From: Callipepla californica brunnescens
Lineage: Eukaryota; Chordata; Aves; Galliformes; Odontophoridae
Direction: 5' to 3'
Assembly: GCA_023055505.1 (NCBI GenBank)
Contig: JALIRH010000002.1
Span: 558,001 to 622,000, forward strand
DNA: 64,000 nucleotides
The position numbers were made by a program, and so were the translations under genes. Of this stretch, positions 23,969 to 36,090 are shown piece after piece. Under the pieces are notes generated by a model, which was not told the DNA's origin, ran no database searches, and worked only from the letters and a program-made list of their open reading frames with translations. Numbering within the stretch: position 1 is the stretch's first letter; each line of letters starts with the position of its first letter.

Positions 23969-25892
23969 GCAGACCTGGGTCTCTTGCAGCATTCATAGCC
24001 AAGCCTGAGGTCCTCTGACAGTATCAACCCAGTGCATCACAGGGCTCTAATCACTTGATCTTCTAAGCACCATCTAAACAGAGTTTGGTGGAGAAGAAGC
24101 CAACCCAACCATGGTGCCCTTGAGGGTATCACAAGGTGCTCACTCTTCAGCATGGAGAGGAATCAGGAAGAAATGGGAGGGCAGGTGAATGAGGCAAAGG
24201 GTGGATGTTTGAGTGCTGCAAAGGACTTTAATGCATCTTCAAGTGGAAGTCTTCATGTCTGATTCTTGTCATGGGCAGCAGGGCTAATCGGCCAGATGCC
24301 ATTTCCAAAGAGAAGGAAGGGCCCCAGCTGTGGGCAAGGCACTTTGTTCACAGGGCCTGCTGGCTTTGAGAGGCTTTTATTGCTGCAGCTCAGTGGCTCA
24401 GCAGAGAGGTGTACTGTCATTAGAGTGACTCTAAAAGTGTCCAGATATCAGCGGTGACAGTCTGACTGACCTGTCCCTGTCAAGCTTAGAGCAGATGAGG
24501 GGGAGAGAAGGGAGAAACAGCCTACCCCACCAAAATAATATGGTTTAGGGTAGACAATGAAAAACAGAGAGTGCTGGAGTCCAGTCTCTAAATGGACTTA
24601 GATCCTTTCCAGTTATTGCCTCAAATCAGTTCAAGTAGACAGAAAGATTTATAAGCCGCTCTCCCAGGGGAAACTGGCACAGATACATTTGGTGGTTTCC
24701 CTGTTTTCAGCAGGACAGGGTGAAGAGTATTTCCAGCTTTGAAGAAGTTGCCAATCCATTCTTTTCTAGGGTTTTGCAGGGTCTCCCGAGGAAAGAAGTA
24801 GTCTAGCTATGACTTTAGTGCCTCTGAGTTCCATCAGGGAAGAATCTCCACCACAGACTATCAAGCTCTGATTTTAAGGGGATGCTACTTTCGTCCCTCT
24901 CAGGTGTGAGAGCAAAGTGGCAGCATGTTTCATAACAGGCAGGGTTATACTATATGAGAGCAAGCAGTCTGGATGATATCCTGTCACTTTTTCCTTCCCA
25001 AAGATTTAGTTCCCAGACTTGACACTGTCCCTGCCCCAGGTCTAGGTCATCATTTCATCCAGGATCAAGTTCTGTACCCTGGATGCACACAGGTTGGGAA
25101 CACATGAAAAAATTGCTTTTAATATTTTTTTATGCTGATTCCTCCTGTTTAGACAGAAGATCCTTCTCCTTGGATCCTAATTTTGGCCATGGCCAGGGCT
25201 GGTCTGGCTAGGATGCCCACCCTGCTGCTGCTAGTATAGCTCCTGGAGTCCCCCCACATTCACCAAACCTCACGTGTCTGCTCCCTGCAGTTACCTCTCT
25301 GTGCTACCCCTTTACAATGGGCATTTCCCAGAGACAGCTCCATTATTCCACTGCTGAGATTACTTTTTTTTCCTGTTTATTCTTCTTCTTACAGAAAATA
25401 TATCTAATTTATTTTCCCTCCTACCTCCCCTCCTCCTCTTTCCATCTCCTAAGCTCCCTTCCTCTCTGCTTGCAAAGACAGGTTTCGAGACCAATTTCAA
25501 GGTGGATTCAGTACTGGAAGATTGGGAAATTTAACATCAAGAAGTTGTTTGAGGCTGCAGAGTGGTGTGTGCTCCCTCCTGAGATGGAGGAATCCAAAGA
25601 GGCCCTTGGAAATGTAGCCTGAGCTAATCAGGCCTGTGGAGAGCCAGAAGGACCCCTGGGGTGGATTTCTGCATAGGCTTCCTAAGGCTCTGCTTTCCAG
25701 GAAGTGCAAGACAGAAGAGGGATGAGGGCAGGGAATTTTGGACATGCTATTCCCCATTCCTTTGGTATAGGAGTTCTTGGTCAGGTCACCTCTCCCTTAT
25801 CCTTAGTTAACCCATCTGGTCTGTGATGATGGCAAAGTTAAGGTCCTCTATAGACACAGATGAGAACATGCTGACAGAGAAGAATAACATAA
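23969..25892. other. unique non-coding sequence
   Basis: No gene was recognised. The portion 24240-24480 (aatcggccagatgccatt, agatatcagcggtgacagtc) is repeat-free and of conserved-element character, but the case is weak. Confidence 0.4.
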
Positions 25893-26156
25893 GACAAGAG
25901 GTAGTAGCCTCAAGTTGCACTAGAGGATTTTCAGGTTGGATATTAGGAAACATTTTTTTTCTCAGAGGTGGTGGTAATGCATTGGTACAGGCTGACTAGG
26001 GAGGTGGTGGAGTCACCGTCTCTGGAGATGTTCAAAAAATGTGGAGATGTAGCTCTGAGGGACATGGCTTAGTGGTCACAGACATGGGTTGGTGGTTGGA
26101 CTGAATGATCTTGCTGGTCTTTCCAACCTTAATGATTTTAAGATTGATTCTATGTA
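25893..26156 (+). mobile_element. CR1 LINE 3' end
   Basis: ggtagtagcctcaagttgca, ggttggatattaggaaacat, gtctctggagatgttcaaaa, gagggacatggcttagtgg, and a UTR with a weak tail. Confidence 0.95.
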
Positions 26157-27085
26157 AATGTCATGATTAAGGGATGAGTGCCAAAGTCAGGGAAGGCAAA
26201 GCTGATGGATATCAATGGAAAGTAGCAATATCCCTCCTCTTGAGCGCTCATTTATGCCTTGTAAGATGGACAATCCACCCTTCATATACAACAGATGTCT
26301 TTGCAGTCCCTCACCAATTGGTCCTCTCCCATTCTCCATGGTTCTATTTCTGGAGAAAATTCTGGGTGCAAATCATTATTCTGTCTGCATCTGGCTTCTT
26401 CATGAAATCTTGCTGCTCGTGTTTGAGAGGAGTACCAATATCCTCACAGATGGTTCTGTGGATTAGATTTCTCTGGCCCAGGAGAGATATGATACTATCT
26501 GTACACCACTTCTTACTATGATTAGGGAATTGAGTTGAAACAACTTAGTTCCTCTTCAGTCTTTGTGAATTGTGTCTTTTTTTCTTTTTTTTTTGCAGTA
26601 AATTCTTCTGTAAGCTCACAAATTATCTTTGCAACCTGGTTGATTGAACAAAATGGACACATATCTTTCCCTGAATGCTAGCAGGGGTCCATCAAGTATG
26701 AATCACTTGAGTCAGGAGTGATCCGTGTGTGTGGCCTCCAAAGGAATGAGAAAACCCAACGTATCACCAGATCCCTCCATGTGCTGGGTTCCCACTGAAT
26801 TGGCTGTACTTCAGGGCTTGTCTTTTGCCTTCTCACCACTGTTTGCTGCTCCATCCACACTGCTTATCCAATGGTGTGAGTGGGCTTCTAGGATGCTGTG
26901 TAGAATTTGCTGCTGTGCATTAGGCCAAATTTCCTGAGTTTGGTCAGGATTTCATCTATACTTCCCATTTCATTAAATAGAAAGCAGATCTCTCTCCGTC
27001 ACAAGGTGGAATGCATCTTGTATACTTTCAAGAAAAGATAGACTTCATGGCCTGTCTTTGGGACATTACTTAGATGTATGTTTCA
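26157..27085. other. unique non-coding sequence, nothing recognised
   Basis: Contains a T-rich run at about 26577-26595. No exon-like frame. Confidence 0.4.
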
Positions 27086-27453
27086 AGCTGAGAGAGCTGT
27101 GGTTTTCAGACTAGAGAAGAGAAGAATTTCACTATATAAAGGGGGGCTTTAAGAAAGAAAAGGACAGAATCTTTACCAGGGTCTGTTGTAACAGGACAAG
27201 AGAAGCTGTTTCCAACCAGAACAGGGGAGATGTAGATATAAGAAAAATGTTTTTAACCATAAAGTTAATGGAGCGTGAAGCACAGGAACAGGTTGGCCAG
27301 AGAGGTAGTGTATGTCTTGTCCCAAGAGATGTTCATGGTCAAGGTAGATGCGTCTCTGGGTACCCTGATCTAACTGCAGATGTTGCTCTTTACTGAAGAG
27401 GGATTGACCTTTAAAAGTCCCTTCCAACTCAAATGATTTAATGATTCTATGAT
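27086..27453 (+). mobile_element. CR1 LINE 3' end
   Basis: It starts at the coding word gctgagagagctgtggtttt and passes agggtctgttgtaacaggac, aggaacaggttggccagaga and the UTR words tgatctaactgcagatgttg and ttgacctttaaaagtccctt. It ends in octamers. Confidence 0.94.
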
Positions 27454-27544
27454 CACTGTGACTCCACTGATGTTCCTGCTGTCCTAGACTTCTCAGAGGC
27501 TCTTTAGATCTAGGCTTTGCCATTTGTTGCACCAGTCTCTCTTC

Positions 27545-27660
27545 CTGACTAGTTGTCACCCACAAACTTTGGTGCATTTCCATGCAGGTTGCCGCTGAAA
27601 ATGTTGAACAGTTGTCAACAGTACTGTTAGCTCCTGGGATACTTCACCACCATCATGCTC
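27545..27660 (-). mobile_element. CR1 LINE, internal ORF2 remnant (tentative)
   Basis: The order cacaaactttggtgca, atgttgaacagttgtcaaca, ctcctgggatacttcaccac parallels the reversed ORF2 region also present near 48000-48075 in the long minus-strand copy. Highly diverged and tailless. Confidence 0.45.
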
Positions 27661-27735
27661 TGAAATGAACAACCACATCCCTCAGGCAGGAGACAAGAGA
27701 GTTGTACCTGGTTCAGTGTGCACTGACACCCAATG

Positions 27736-28346
27736 AGGCCAACAGCAGCTTGAGGTACATCAGGCCCAGCAGTGCCACTGGGCAAGGGAAGGGGTTGTCC
27801 TGCTCTGCTCTGCTCTTCACTGTGGGGCCTGACCTAATGTACTAGGTGCAGTTTTGGGTGCCACAATAAAAGAAGGATGTAAAAGTATTAGAGAGCATCC
27901 AAAGGAGGGCTACAAAGATAGGGGGGGATCTGGAGAGCAAGGAGTATGAGAAGTGGCTGAGATCCCTTTGTTTGTCATAGAGAAGAGGAGTCTGAGAAGA
28001 GGCCTCATAGTGACATACAGTTCCCTCCTGGTGATCTACTGCCAACTCACAATCTCTGCTCTGTGGTGACAGTGTCAGGACCTGAGGGAATGGCCTAGAG
28101 CTGTGACAGTAGAGGATCAGGCGAGGTGCTAGAAAAAGGTTCTCACCAGAGGGCAGTGGGCATAGAACAGGCTCCCCAGGGTAGTGGTCACGGCCCCAAG
28201 CTGCCAGAGCTCAAGGAGTATTGGGGCATCACTCTCAGATATAGGGTTTGGGTTTTGAGTAGTCCTGTGTGAAGCCAGGAGTTCGACTCAGTGATCCTTG
28301 TGCATCCCTTCCAACTCAGAGTATGCTATGCCTCTACAATTCTGTG
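27736..28346 (+). mobile_element. CR1 LINE, longer diverged copy
   Basis: About 610 bp from ggccaacagcagcttgaggt through gtgcagttttgggtgccaca, gagaagaggagtctgagaag, acaggctccccagggtagtg and the UTR word tgtgcatcccttccaactca to an eroded tail. It is of a different CR1 type from most neighbours. Confidence 0.85.
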
Positions 28347-28445
28347 GCCCCATGTAGTCTATAGAAGTTCAAGGGATGGTTCTGGTTGGGAATAACCAAT
28401 TATCTTTCTGCATAAGTGGAGAGTATTGGAGCTCAATTAAGACAT

Positions 28446-28473
28446 AAAAAAAAAAAAAAAGAAAGAAAGAAAA
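28446..28473. repeat. A-rich run grading into GAAA units
   Basis: Fifteen A then gaaagaaagaaa. There is no recognisable retrocopy upstream of it. Confidence 0.9.
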
Positions 28474-28479
28474 TTAAAG

Positions 28480-28850
28480 CTTACCAAAATAATCACCTCA
28501 TGGGAGTGACAGCCAGAGAACTGTTTGGCTTAATGGCTCAGTTTTAGCTGGATGCAGTGAAAATATTCGGCATTTGTCTGACAAAGAGTGTAGATGAAGG
28601 GAGAAAATGTCTTTGTCCAAGGGAGAAAAAGTGATGAATGAATTCCAGGTCACTAACACTGCGTTTGTCTTACTTTTGCTGAAGAGCTGGCATCAAACAG
28701 TAAAAGCAATGCACAGCAATCAAAAAGTGACCTATTTATTTCAAGGGATTTGAAGAGCAGTGTTTCCATTCAGATCTCTTTATCTGTAAAGCAGCAGTGA
28801 AATAGTTCACGGTCAGCCCACATTTGATTTTATGTTGCTGGGATAGGGGC
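28480..28850. other. candidate conserved non-coding stretch
   Basis: Repeat-free, with tctgacaaagagtgtagatg, acactgcgtttgtcttactt, aaagtgacctatttatttca and ctttatctgtaaagcagc. Judged by composition and motif density only. Confidence 0.3.
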
Positions 28851-28907
28851 TTTTTCTTTCATAGAAAGTGTGGCAAGTATGTTTTGGTGTGGCATGTTGG
28901 TTTGCTG

Positions 28908-29004
28908 CATACATCTAGCTGTAGATGTTCCTGTTCATTGTAGGGAAGTTGGACTAGATGACCTTTAAGGGTGACTTCCAGCTCAAATGATTCTGTGATT
29001 TTAT
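28908..29004 (+). mobile_element. CR1 LINE 3' UTR fragment
   Basis: tagatgttcctgttcattgt, gttggactagatgaccttta and cagctcaaatgattctgtga. Confidence 0.93.
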
Positions 29005-29254
29005 TGTTAGCACAAGTGTAGTAGTGGATGCTGACCGCTTTTGGAATGAAAATCACTCTTAGACTAATTCCTTAGAAAAACTATCCAGAGGAAGCAGTGC
29101 AAGACTGCACCTCAAACCTGCATATATTCCACCTAGTGACCCATCTCTGGCTTACACCGCTCTGGAGCATGTGCCGGAGGCTGAGAGACTGTCATGGAAA
29201 GTTTTGCACTGATTCTATGCATTTTCCTAAACTATTCCATGCACATAGATAGCT

Positions 29255-29423
29255 GGCCAAACAGCCTGGGGCAATCAGGTAAATCAGGGAGGTAGTGGAA
29301 TCACTGTAGATGTGACACTGAGGGACATGGTTTAATGGGCATGATGGTGATAAGTTGATAGTTGAACCAGGTGATCTTAGTGTTTTTTTCCAACTTTAAC
29401 GATTCTATGACTCCATGAATCTT
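29255..29423 (+). mobile_element. CR1 LINE 3' end
   Basis: aaacagcctggggcaatcag, gggaggtagtggaatcactg, gagggacatggtttaatggg, ttccaactttaacgattcta. Confidence 0.92.
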
Positions 29424-31040
29424 GTGCTTCCTTGCTAGCTTAATACATTGCAAGAGGAATCTGGACCATCAGAAAATGCTTAAATTTTGGAATCAGTGTT
29501 TAAGAAACACTGAAACTAGCACTTCTCAAATCTGGGAAAAATATAGAATCTGTGAATGTGTGAACGGCAGAATGCCTCCTGAAAACAAGCAGATTTGCTA
29601 CCTTGAAGCCAAACATGCTTGTGTTAACGTTTCACACTTTGATAATAATACAAACCAAACCCAGACTTTCCAGTATACCTGCAAACTGCTGAAGAGTTTT
29701 CCCTTGCAAGTACTTCTCTGCAATGCACTCCCCAGAAGCAATCAGAGTTTGCCCAAGCAGCATTTTTCTGATGCTCCATGAAAAATATTTGTTCAGCTCT
29801 TCTGGAGAGCATAAGCTTCAAGGAAGTTGAAAGCAAAGGATTCACCTTGCCTTGGGCTGCTGAAAACTGCTTTGCTGCACAGCTCCCAGTGGAGACAAGG
29901 AGGAGGTTCTCATGGTCTGAGATCAGCAATGGTCATGGGAGGATGTATAAAGACAGTGGTAGCCAGGGCACAAGTAATTGGGAATAGGAGACTCCCTCCA
30001 TGCTCTGACAACAGCATATCTCACCCTATGTGTCAGAAGGATTTAGGGGATGGAGAGGAGGAAAAAGAGGTATTTATCTGCAGATGGATAAAAGGGATGG
30101 AATTCTCTTGAAATGACCTTAGGCTGTGGAAATGTTGGTGGTCACAGGCCAGGATATACTACTGACCTCTAAAAATATGTGTACAAATATTCACAGAGTG
30201 TATTACCTGTGTGGCTCCCTGCTGATCCCTCGCGCCTTAGGAGAACTGCATGGCTACATCTTTAAAAAAAAAAAAAAACTACTGCCAAAAGCACAGAGAA
30301 AGCTTTTGCATGTGTACCACCATAGGACGATGGGACTGTGTCTGCAGGGTGTACCTCATGTTAGAGTGGTGCTTCTTAATAAATTGTGCTTTGATTTGAG
30401 TCTTATTCTAAGCCACCTCAACCCTAGTTGCTTCTTTGCCCAAAAAATCTTCCCTATGAGGGATGTTGAGTCTGTCTAGAAAGACCCATCTGACTTCCTT
30501 GGCCACAAGACAAAATGTTTTGTCCACAAGACCAACTCTGCTGGTGGAAGGCCCTTCTCTGCAGAAAAATACATTAGAATTTTCTCCTTGCCGTCAGGTC
30601 CCAGAATGTACCCATAAAAGCTGGTGAATGACCATTTGAAGGCATTTAGGATCCATAGAGAAACAGTTGTCCCCTTGACAAGAACGAAGAAGAGACAAGA
30701 AAGGTCTTCCTGAACCTTTCCTTGGATGTTTCATGATCAGCCAATTTGCAGGATGCTCCCCAGCCTTAAGACTCCTTTGGGGCCATGACAAATGAACTCA
30801 CACTTCCATCCTCCTTCCTGGAACTGCTTTGTAATTGGTAGTGGTGGCCAGAAGGACTCCCAGGGGTTCAATGAGGAATGGGGGCCACTAGTGGAGGAAA
30901 GGGGGATGAGTAGAGGGATGTGTTTGTGTGTGGGCTACAGTAGATGTCAGTTAATGGAGCTAGGTGATTCAGCTGCTGCAGAGGAAGCATCAGGGGATGC
31001 TTTATGCCCTGGTTCTGCTGGCAGGAACATCCTGAAGGCT
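29424..31040. other. unique non-coding sequence
   Basis: No gene was recognised. The 119-codon frame at 29422-29781 is Cys- and Asn-rich but has no family resemblance. A short poly(A) lies at 30264-30278. Confidence 0.45.
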
Positions 31041-31290
31041 CCGTAGCACATAAGTAACTACAATGGGTAATTGCTTAATAATTAAAGATATGAAGTGCTT
31101 GGATTGCCTCCCAGGGCTGGAGCAGAATGAGGAGGGCAGGGTACAGCAGGAGGAAGACTTCCCTTATTACAGGAAACCTTCTCCTACCAAACCTCCCTGC
31201 AGTACCCATGCCTGCTGAGGGATTTGGCTGGAATCAATTCTCCTTCACTTACAATCAGAGGAAGTCACTTATTAACTAAATGAACTTGAT
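31041..31290. other. candidate conserved non-coding stretch
   Basis: Homeodomain-like AT words (gggtaattgcttaataatta) follow cacataagtaactac. The segment is repeat-free, and a second AT-word cluster sits at 31265-31283. Confidence 0.3.
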
Positions 31291-31395
31291 GTGTGCTGTT
31301 TCCCTTCCTGGCGTGCCTTGATTTCCCTTTTCAGAGTTGGTATGTTGCCTGAAGATATCAGAGTATTTCACAGGAGGTGTGAGCCCCAGCTGGGC

Positions 31396-31427
31396 ATCCA
31401 TCCATTCATCCTTCCATCCATCCATTT
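31396..31427. repeat. imperfect TCCA microsatellite
   Basis: catccatccattcatccttccatcca-type units, about eight with variants. Confidence 0.85.
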
Positions 31428-31621
31428 TGGGAAGAACTACTTCCTGTCCTGGGCAAAGATACTCACTGCAACCTTCAGGATGGCCAGCTGGATGGGAAAT
31501 AGAGCTAAATCCCATCATTTTTCCAATAGTGATCAGAGGCCTTGTAGGGCAGCTTGGGCTGGTGGGGTCACTGACAGGGAACTACAAAGTGAATAAAGAT
31601 GGAGGAAAAATGAAGCTGATT

Positions 31622-31705
31622 CATAGATACATAGATACACTAGGTTGGAAAGGACCTACAAGATCATCCAGTCCAACCATCCTCTACTGGGTTTGCTACC
31701 CACTG
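31622..31705 (-). mobile_element. CR1 LINE, minimal 3' fragment
   Basis: Reversed tail catagatacatagatacact, then ggttggaaaggacctacaag and atcatccagtccaaccatcc. Same UTR type as the copy at 19463. Confidence 0.92.
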
Positions 31706-31943
31706 CGAAGGCAAGGGAATGGATTACAAAGTGTTGAGTTCACTTAGAACTTTGATAGTACTTTCTTTGTGAGTGAAAGATCTGTCTCCATCTATGGAGA
31801 AATAAAAAAAGGCTTCCATGCACCACGTGGGGTTTAGTTCAGCATAGGAGAAAGTAGTTTCCACTCTGGAAAAAGCAACTGATACTGGCTGCAGACTGGG
31901 CAAATGGAAATGGATGTCCCACCTGGACAACACCAACATGACA

Positions 31944-32703
31944 CAGAATCATAGAATCACAAGGTTGGAAAGGACCTACAAGACCATCTAGTCTAACCAT
32001 TCACCTATTACCATTGCTACCACAAGCTACTAAACCATATATTGTAGCTCCTCACCCAGATGTCTCTTGAACACTGCCAGATATGATGACTCCACCACCT
32101 CCCTGGACAGGCCATTCTAGTGCCTGACTACTCTCTGAGAGAAAAGTCTTTCCTTATGTCCAATCTAAACCTCCTCTGGTACAACTTGTGTCCATTTCCT
32201 TGGGTTCTGTTTGTTGCCTGGGAGAAGAGGCCAAGCCCCTCCTCATCACAACCTCCCTTCAGAAAGTTGTAGAGTGCAATGAGGTCTCCCCTGAGCCTCT
32301 TCTTCTCCAGACTAAATAATCCCAGCTCCCTCAGCCACTCCTCATAAGACTTGTGCTCCAGACCCCTCACCAGTTTCATTGCCCTTCAGGACACGTTCCA
32401 GGGCCTCAGTGTCTGGGCCCCCAAACTGAACATAGTACTCGAGGTGAGGCCTCAATCAGTGCTGAGTACAGGGGGATTATCACCACCCTGCTCCTGCAGG
32501 CCATACTATTTCTAATGCAGGCCAGGATGCCTTTGGCCTTCTTGGCCACCTGGGCACACTGTCTGTTCACATTCAGCTGGGCATCAACCAGCACCCCCAG
32601 GTCCCTTTCCTCTTCACAGTCATCCAGCCACTTATCCCCAAGCCTACAGCATTGCATGGAGTTATTGTGGCCAAAGTGCAGGACCCGGCAAAAGCAAGGA
32701 ACC
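31944..32703 (-). mobile_element. CR1 LINE, 760-bp copy with ORF2 remnants
   Basis: Reversed tail cagaatcatagaatcacaag, UTR acctacaagaccatctagtc, then the ORF2 end in reverse. The minus strand reads [31 protein letters not shown] in one frame, and DLGVLVDAQLNVNRQCAQVAKKAKGILACIRNSM further upstream in another frame, so a frameshift separates them. Confidence 0.95.
32128..32703 (-). pseudogene. CR1 ORF2 C-terminal relic, frameshifted
   Basis: Two reading blocks (about 32128-32379 and 32406-32700) carry consecutive parts of the CR1 ORF2 C-terminal region. They lie in different frames because of small indels near 32385-32420. The terminal residues are lost before 32128. No catalytic domain is included. 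Confidence 0.9.
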
Positions 32704-33006
32704 TGGTAGCATGGGCTGCTGCTCCCTGTTAGCTCTACTTTATTTGCCAGCCTGATTACAGGCGACATAGGAGTAGATTTATAAACTCTGCTCACCCATA
32801 ATTCAGAGACTTCTAGATAAATAGCATAGGTGGGGCCAGTGTTAAAACTCAGCTAACATTAAAGCAAAGGATCTGTCGATGCTTCTACTGGAGGCTAAAG
32901 GGACTGGATGTATGGAGCATGTGGGTTGAGTGGTGTTATTTTTTCTCTCTCCAGTGTGAATGGTGCACATGGAGAGGGCAGGATGGGAATGCTGACTAAT
33001 GAAAGC

Positions 33007-33150
33007 ATAGAATCATAGAAAATCCCAAGCTGGAAGGGACCTATAAGGATCATAAGTCCAGTTCCTGTGCTGAAGTGTGGGACAAGCATTCTAGCCACAC
33101 TGCATTTGCTATACCCATAAGAGTGTCCAGGTGAAGCAAAGTCAGCCAAA
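33007..33150 (-). mobile_element. CR1 LINE 3' fragment
   Basis: catagaatcatagaaaatcc, caagctggaagggacctata and aggatcataagtccagttcc identify a different CR1 3' UTR type. The following 80 bp are eroded. Confidence 0.83.
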
Positions 33151-34937
33151 GGGCATGTGTGTACACTAAAGCCTCACTGAATTTTTTTTATTATGCTGAC
33201 CTTGCATAAATCACAATAATTTACCCTTTAGCCTATGATTCTGTGACAGTGTCAAACTGGTACAGGAGGAGAGGGAGATCCTTGAGGGTTATCAAACCTC
33301 ACCCTCACATTGTTTTTGCCATTTCCCTCTGTGTAATGAGTCTGCTGTACTTTCCACCTGCAATTAAACTCCTGAAGAAGCAGACACTGTTTCACTGTGA
33401 TGTTCAAACTGAGAAGGCTGAGATAACACAGCACTGGGACACCTAGCTTGCCAGCAGCTCTCCCAGTTCTGAATCAAAACCTATCCCTCCTTCTGAAGTT
33501 TATGCTTAATTGAGAAAGACAGTAAATTCTCATTTAAGTAGCATTTGATTTGACAAGAATTATTCTATTTCTGCTTTGGGTCATCTGAAAACAGAGCTCT
33601 ACTTGAAGGCTTAAAGAATTGCAGGGATAAAGGAACAGGAACTGGCTATGAATGTATGCATGGAGATAAATGTATATGTGTCAGCTGTAAATGTGACATG
33701 GAAACCAGCTATAGGTGTATCCAAAACCCCTGCTGAGAGCCTGAGCAGCCCTGTGAGTCACTGCTGGCCTTAAATATTCCTGTTCCTTACCTGCAGGACT
33801 CTGGCACTGCACAACTGATGAAGGAGGGTTATTCTGGGGCACATGGGGTGTTGGTATGGACTGGAGGAGTGGAGATGATCTGGATGAACCTGCCCCATGA
33901 CAGAGTGGCTGTGGGTAGCTCAGCCAGGGATGGTGGGATTGGCTCCCTTTAGGAGAGAAGATTGCACTGCAAATGACTGCAGTGATTTCTGACCTTGCTT
34001 TCTCTTCAAATGCTCTAAAACTGGTCTGCACAAGTCCCGTGGTACCAGACTGAAGGTTGGACAGATGGTTTCCACCCTTTTTGCTGCAGTTCCATGCAGC
34101 TGACTTGCAGAAAAGCTTCCCAGCTCCAACCAAAGTACCCTGGGTTTTTGTTCTTGGTGAAAGCCAGATCTGCCCTGAATATTATTTCATGCTGTGATAT
34201 GCGCACACCCCTCATCTGCAGGAGGCATGATTCCATTATGTCTTCCTTCTTGAGGGCATTTCATGTTTCATGAGTGCAGTCACAACGAATGGTCAATACC
34301 AACCTCAAGCATCTCCTACAGAAACCTCTGAGGAAGAGCCTGGGATGTAGGCTCAACAAGGATTGACTTATGCCCAGCATGGTGCCCAGTAAGGCATAAA
34401 TATCCTGTAGTACCATGCCATGCAGTGGGTGAACAGTGCTGTCAAGCAATCTTGGCAATGTGGGAGATGTTCATGAAGGGATGTTAGGTTCATGGCATGG
34501 ATCTTAGGAACAGCACCCAGATACGTAGCTCAGAACCTCTGTCCGGTTCCATGGTGTTTCCTCTCCATCCTATTCCATCCCAGAAATGCATCAGTCCTGT
34601 CTCAATGAAGTAGTATTGCACGGACTGAAGGGAAGAAAATTTGAGAGATGGCAGATGTGTCATTCTATTGGGGCTGAGGAACTGAGCACCAAAGGCACTG
34701 GGAGCCCACTTCATCTTCCTGTGCTTCTGATTCTGCAGCAGTAAACACCTTGTTTCTTCCTTCCCATTGAGAGCGGGATGAGAGCTGCCTGGGTCTTTGA
34801 TTTTTTTCACCAAACCCAGGTTTTCTCAATGCTCAGCACTTAGGCAAAGCCAGTCCTTGCCACTTGTACCCTGGATACCTGAGCTGGGTGGAAGCAGGTT
34901 CTGCAGACAGCTATCTTCATGGATGGGCTGATACTGC
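33151..34937. other. unique non-coding sequence, nothing recognised
   Basis: Several open frames up to 150 codons (minus, 33681-34133) overlap in different frames without family resemblance. No repeats. Confidence 0.45.
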
Positions 34938-34941
34938 AGAC

Positions 34942-34969
34942 GGGGAGGGGGATGGGGGGGGGGAGGGGG
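34942..34969 (+). other. G-quadruplex-forming motif
   Basis: Four G runs of 4, 5, 10 and 5 are separated by loops of one or two bases (A, AT, A). This is a near-ideal intramolecular quadruplex pattern on the plus strand, next to a CpG-richer unique stretch. Confidence 0.85.
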
Positions 34970-34979
34970 ATGGCAGAGC

Positions 34980-35290
34980 GGATCGATAATGCAGATACAG
35001 AGAGAGTCGTCCCGGCATGAAAAAGCCCAGCTTTGTAAATGAACCCTGAGCTCTCAGGGCTCCCCGGTAAAGGCTGTTATCTCCAGACACTCCGGCTGGC
35101 TGGGTCCTTTCACAGTATACAGAGATGCGCCGACCAGGATATGAGTCAGCTAACAGGGCTCTTTTCCTGATCGCTGACTGAGTGCCTGCCCCACTCTGCT
35201 TCGCAGTGTTGGCTGATGATGGATGCAGCCCGTAACCCGTCTGTAACAGCGTCACCATTGAGGCGGTGGGTGTTCATGCGGATTTTAGGT
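34980..35290. other. candidate conserved non-coding or regulatory stretch
   Basis: Unique sequence with relatively many CpGs (gagcggatcgataatgc, gatgcgccgaccaggatatg, taacccgtctgtaacagcgt) and the WGATAR-type word gttatctcc. It sits immediately after the G-quadruplex motif. Could be an enhancer or an untranscribed CpG-rich block. Confidence 0.38.
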
Positions 35291-35299
35291 GGAAAAAAG

Positions 35300-35375
35300 T
35301 CATAGAATCGTAGAATTTTTTGAGCCAGAAAGGATCCTTAAAGGTCACCTAGTCTACCCAGAAATGAGCACAGAC
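35300..35375 (-). mobile_element. CR1 LINE 3' fragment
   Basis: gtcatagaatcgtagaattt, gagccagaaaggatccttaa, ggtcacctagtctaccca. Confidence 0.88.
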
Positions 35376-35551
35376 ATCTACTGCATGATCTGGGGAAAGC
35401 TACATGGATGTGCCATCATTTTTGGGATGTGGAGGTGATTCAAGCAGCCATTAACAGTCTACGGAACTCCTTGGCTATCCCATAAAGCCCATACAATAGG
35501 AGAAACAGTCAGGGAGGAGTGCAAATTATTTGTCTTTTGCACCAGTAAGAG

Positions 35552-35698
35552 CATTTTGGAATCGCTGTCTCTGGAGGTTTTCAAGAAAAAGTTAGATGTG
35601 ACACTTAGGGTTATGGTTTAGTGAGCATGGCAGTGATGAGTTGATAGTTGGAGAAGATGATCGTGGTCTTTTCCAACTTTAATGATTCTATGGTTCAA
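35552..35698 (+). mobile_element. CR1 LINE 3' end
   Basis: gaatcgctgtctctggaggt, agatgtgacacttagggtta, ggtttagtgagcatggcagt, ccaactttaatgattctatg. Confidence 0.93.
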
Positions 35699-35895
35699 AG
35701 GTTGGTGAAGGTAGTATGTCCCGCATACGTGTCCCCAGCCTGGTCTCCTGGCCTTGTCTCCTTGCCTCCCAGTGGATCCAGTTCAGGAGCAAGCCCTGCA
35801 AGTCCAATGCAACACTTCTCTCCAGGGCCAGTCAACCCCAGAGTCTGTGTTACTCCATGTCCTGCCTCTGCTATCTACCCACAGCTGGTGTCAGT

Positions 35896-36090
35896 GGATA
35901 CCTCATCCTTGAAGGTGTTCCAGGCCGGGTTGACAGGGGCCCTGGGCAGCCTGATCTGGTTGGGTGGCAACCCTGCCCATGGCCGGCACATTGGACTTCA
36001 ATGATCTTTAAGGTCCATTACAAAGTAAGACATTCTATGATTCTGTGATTCTATTATTCTGTGATTCAACGACCCTATGATTCTATGGAT
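35896..36090 (+). mobile_element. CR1 LINE 3' end with long tail
   Basis: ccctgggcagcctgatctgg, ttgggtggcaaccctgccca, atgatctttaaggtcc, then about six octamer-like units. Confidence 0.93.

Noticed and set aside
29422..29781. Cys- and Asn-rich 119-codon frame that might suggest a secreted or envelope-like protein
   Set aside because: No signal peptide, no recognisable retroviral or cytokine motif, and no flanking LTR or gag/pol sequence. It begins at a CR1 boundary, so chance is more likely.
30264..30278. Poly(A) runs here and at 28446, 49209 and 63965 as tails of processed pseudogenes
   Set aside because: No recognisable mRNA-derived sequence or flanking target-site duplications upstream.
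31390..31430. Possible CRISPR-like or satellite array from repeated tccatccatc words
   Set aside because: It is a 4-bp microsatellite of about 32 bp without spacers.
33681..34133. 150-codon minus-strand frame
   Set aside because: Overlapping alternative frames of similar size and no domain; consistent with chance in moderately GC-rich DNA.
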